Assembly (NCBI GenBank): GCA_947628025.1
Contig: CANQYH010000158.1
Coordinates: forward strand, 1 to 7,314
Length of the DNA: 7,314 nt
DNA from: an uncultured Lachnospiraceae bacterium
Lineage (GTDB): Bacteria > Bacillota > Clostridia > Lachnospirales > Lachnospiraceae
Reading direction: 5' to 3'
This document shows positions 5,948 to 7,314 of this stretch, one piece after another; within the stretch, counting starts at the first letter, position 1, and each line of letters begins with the position of its first letter. The notes beneath the pieces are model-generated. The model saw only the letters and a list, made by a program, of their open reading frames with translations. It did not search any database and was not told where the DNA came from. The position numbers and the translations under genes are program-made.

Positions 5948-5976
5948 TTGTATTCAACTACTGTTTGTGGTAAAAT
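5948..5976 (+). promoter_or_regulatory. Promoter of the XRE/winged-helix regulator operon
   Basis: TAAAAT (5971-5976) is preceded by TGG, giving an extended -10 (TG, one base, hexamer). TTGTAT (5948-5953) lies 17 bp upstream as a weak -35. The expected start near 5983 gives a leader of about 25 nt that contains the AAGGA ribosome binding site (5993-5997). Confidence 0.55.
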
Positions 5977-6008
5977 TAAACCAGAAAGCTGAAAGGACGG
6001 TGCTTTGA

Positions 6009-6899
6009 ATGGCAAGTGAACTAAGTAAACGCATTGCCGCTCTGCGAAAAGAGCGTGGACTCACACAAGAACAGTTGGGGAATATGGTAGGCGTATCCTC
6101 CCAAGCTGTGGGCAAATGGGAAAAAGGCGGTACGCCGGATGTGGAGTTGCTGCCGGTCCTGTCCCGTCAGCTGGGCGTGACCATCGACGAGCTCTTTGGC
6201 ATGGAAAGTCGGGAACAGGAGAATGTGGAGGATGCGATTGGCCGGTGGCTTCGGGGATTCCCCTCAAAGGAGCGGATCGATCAGTTCTGCCGGCTGGTTT
6301 GGAAGTCTAAGGCCTACTTCGTGCCGGACGAGTACGGCGAGATCAGTCTGCCGGATATGAGCTATCCTGGATCCTGCAAAATTGACATCGGCGACGGCAG
6401 CAGCCAGCTCTTTCTGTCACAGATCTTGTCGGAAGGCGGAATGCTTTTTGATATTCACGCGGAGGACCTGTCCTTTGTGACGCTCTGGCCGAGGCCCAAG
6501 GGCGGCTGGGCGCGGTGGCTCGCGCCGAAGGATGAATACCGCCGCCTCTTTGCGCTTTTGGCAAAGCCGGGCTGTCTGGAGCTACTGGGGTATCTGTACC
6601 TCCAAAATAAAGACTGGTTTTCCGCGGGCGTTGTGCTGAAAGAACTCCATCTGCCGAAAGAAACGGTAGAGCCTTTGCTGGAGGAACTTGTGGAGCGGAA
6701 TATACTTTCCTCCATGGAGCTTGAGATCGAGAGCGGCAAGGTGACGGCCTATAATCTAACGGAGCCAATCAAGCTGATCCCCTTTCTCTTGCTTGGGAGA
6801 ACGCTCATGCAGTATGATTCTAACTTTATTCGTTTGGGCGATGCCGCGTCAATCCTGGAACCGGGTGAGATATGGGAAGATGCAAAAAAGAAATCCTAA
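6009..6899 (+). CDS. XRE-family regulator with a C-terminal winged-helix-like region
   Basis: The 296-residue protein begins with a typical XRE helix-turn-helix at about 5-62 (GLTQEQLGNMVGVSSQAVGK, then WEKGGTPD). A middle segment (about 70-175) of unknown fold contains DIGDGSSQLFLSQILSEGG and may sense a signal. Residues about 178-255 look like a second, ArsR-like winged helix: ELLGYLYLQNKDWFSAGVVL, then LPKETVEPLLEELVERNIL and a beta-wing-like GKVTAYNLTEPIK. There are no membrane segments, so it should be cytoplasmic. The ATG at 6009 has AAGGA 11 bases upstream. It lies 33 bp before an ABC exporter gene on the same strand and probably controls it. An alternative reading of the C-terminal part is a dimerisation domain. 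The XRE call is firm, the second domain less so. Confidence 0.85.
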   Translation: MASELSKRIAALRKERGLTQEQLGNMVGVSSQAVGKWEKGGTPDVELLPVLSRQLGVTIDELFGMESREQENVEDAIGRWLRGFPSKERIDQFCRLVWKSKAYFVPDEYGEISLPDMSYPGSCKIDIGDGSSQLFLSQILSEGGMLFDIHAEDLSFVTLWPRPKGGWARWLAPKDEYRRLFALLAKPGCLELLGYLYLQNKDWFSAGVVLKELHLPKETVEPLLEELVERNILSSMELEIESGKVTAYNLTEPIKLIPFLLLGRTLMQYDSNFIRLGDAASILEPGEIWEDAKKKS

Positions 6900-6932
6900 A
6901 CAAAACACGCTTGATAGAAAGGAGCAATTAAA

Positions 6933-7314
6933 ATGCGTTATTATTTGAAAAAATTTTGGTTTGCCAATCTTTTGGCCATCCTGCCGGGGCTTATCGTGTG
7001 CGCCCTGAGTGTCGGTAACGATCTTTTGATGATGCGGTCCTTTGATTGCATCATCGACCGCAATCTGAGCGGCTTTATCTTTTGGATGTTGATGATGGCA
7101 GGCGCTTGGGTCCTCCTTTTGTGGGTCGGCAGTCTGCGGGATTATTTCCAGGCCCGCGCCATCAGGGCCATGAACAATGCGGCCCGGAGAGACATGGCGG
7201 CGACATTGCTTCATAAGTCCCATGTGAAGTTCCACGAGACGGACACGGGGGAATACCTCTCATGGTTCACCAACGATGTAAATCAGATGGAGGATCTTGC
7301 ATGGGCCCCCTTCT
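6933..7314 (+). CDS. ABC exporter, transmembrane domain (partial, runs off right edge)
   Basis: I translated 127 codons from the ATG at 6933 to the window edge with no stop. AAAGGAG (6918-6924) lies eight bases upstream. The product opens MRYYLKKFWF and has two hydrophobic segments, about 10-33 and 47-68, followed by a charged cytoplasmic stretch. The sequence VKFHETDTGEYLSWFTNDVN at 98-117 matches the first intracellular loop of type I ABC exporters (F-x5-G-E-x3-x4-D pattern, here F100, G106, D115). These are usually fused to an ATPase domain that would lie beyond the edge. It probably exports a drug, lipid or peptide; the substrate cannot be read from this part. It follows the XRE regulator by 33 bp, so the two form an operon. 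A second half-transporter often follows such genes, but none is visible here. Confidence 0.85.
   Translation, partial: MRYYLKKFWFANLLAILPGLIVCALSVGNDLLMMRSFDCIIDRNLSGFIFWMLMMAGAWVLLLWVGSLRDYFQARAIRAMNNAARRDMAATLLHKSHVKFHETDTGEYLSWFTNDVNQMEDLAWAPF

Larger units (their letters stand above)
5520..6008. other. AT-richer gap without a convincing intact gene
   Basis: Between the phosphofructokinase terminator and the next regulator, base composition becomes visibly richer in A and T than on either side. Plus-strand frames here (for example 5535-5741) have no ribosome binding site, and that one ends inside a terminator loop. What I can support is an orphan terminator at 5712-5759, a possible short transcript before it, a membrane-protein-like fragment on the minus strand, and repeats with a promoter at the right end. 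It looks like a junction or scar of past insertion or deletion, but I see no insertion-sequence ends or target-site duplication. Confidence 0.5.
5794..6015 (-). pseudogene. Possible remnant of a membrane-protein gene
   Basis: The minus-strand frame ending at the TGA 5796-5794 translates to a protein-like hydrophobic tail: GGAFYNVIVEYILWLGIAWA followed by ASIPVSFAVLLYRT. It could be the last membrane helix of a longer protein. The frame can only begin with a TTG at 6015 without a ribosome binding site, overlapping the start of the divergent regulator. Its upstream part contains the near-repeat GHFQP/GHLEP. I do not recognise the family. It could be the decayed 3' end of a gene whose front was lost when the regulator/exporter operon arrived, or a chance open frame. 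Confidence 0.25.

Overview
The window looks like chromosomal DNA from a moderately GC-rich anaerobic Bacillota, most likely a gut Lachnospiraceae or related clostridial lineage. This is inferred from strong AGGAGG-type ribosome binding sites, TATAAT promoters, a pyrophosphate-type phosphofructokinase, a UMF1/Atg22-like MFS permease, and small XRE regulators fused to membrane domains. No RNA gene, CRISPR array, insertion sequence or phage gene was recognised.

Left part, minus strand (1-2905): read along the minus strand, a UMF1-family MFS permease (2905-1649) is followed 23 bp later by an HD-domain nucleotide phosphohydrolase that starts with TTG (1625-1005). After a 390-bp gap comes an XRE regulator with at least two membrane helices (614 to beyond the left edge). 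The gap is largely a tandem array with a 106-bp period (708-1057), which also encodes the last residues and stop codon of the HD gene. It is the most unusual structure of the left half.

Middle, plus strand (2906-5519): a 302-bp divergent intergenic region precedes a YihY/BrkB-type membrane protein (3208-4050). Next is a well-expressed-looking phosphofructokinase gene (4174-5409) with an extended -10 promoter, a GC-rich leader hairpin and a rho-independent terminator at 5476-5519. Its motifs (GGND, PKTIDND) predict use of pyrophosphate rather than ATP.

Right part (5520-7314): a roughly 490-bp AT-richer stretch without a convincing intact gene separates the housekeeping-like segment from a regulator/exporter operon. 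It holds an orphan terminator with a perfect 11-bp stem, a possible small-RNA unit in front of it, a decayed-looking minus-strand membrane-protein fragment, and nested repeats upstream of a promoter. The operon has an XRE protein with a second, C-terminal winged-helix-like region (6009-6899) and, 33 bp later, the start of an ABC exporter (6933 to beyond the right edge). The composition change suggests this right part was acquired or rearranged separately. I see no clear evidence of a wholly new system. The best candidates for follow-up are the 106-bp array, the orphan terminator unit, and the two-DNA-binding-domain regulator with its ABC exporter.
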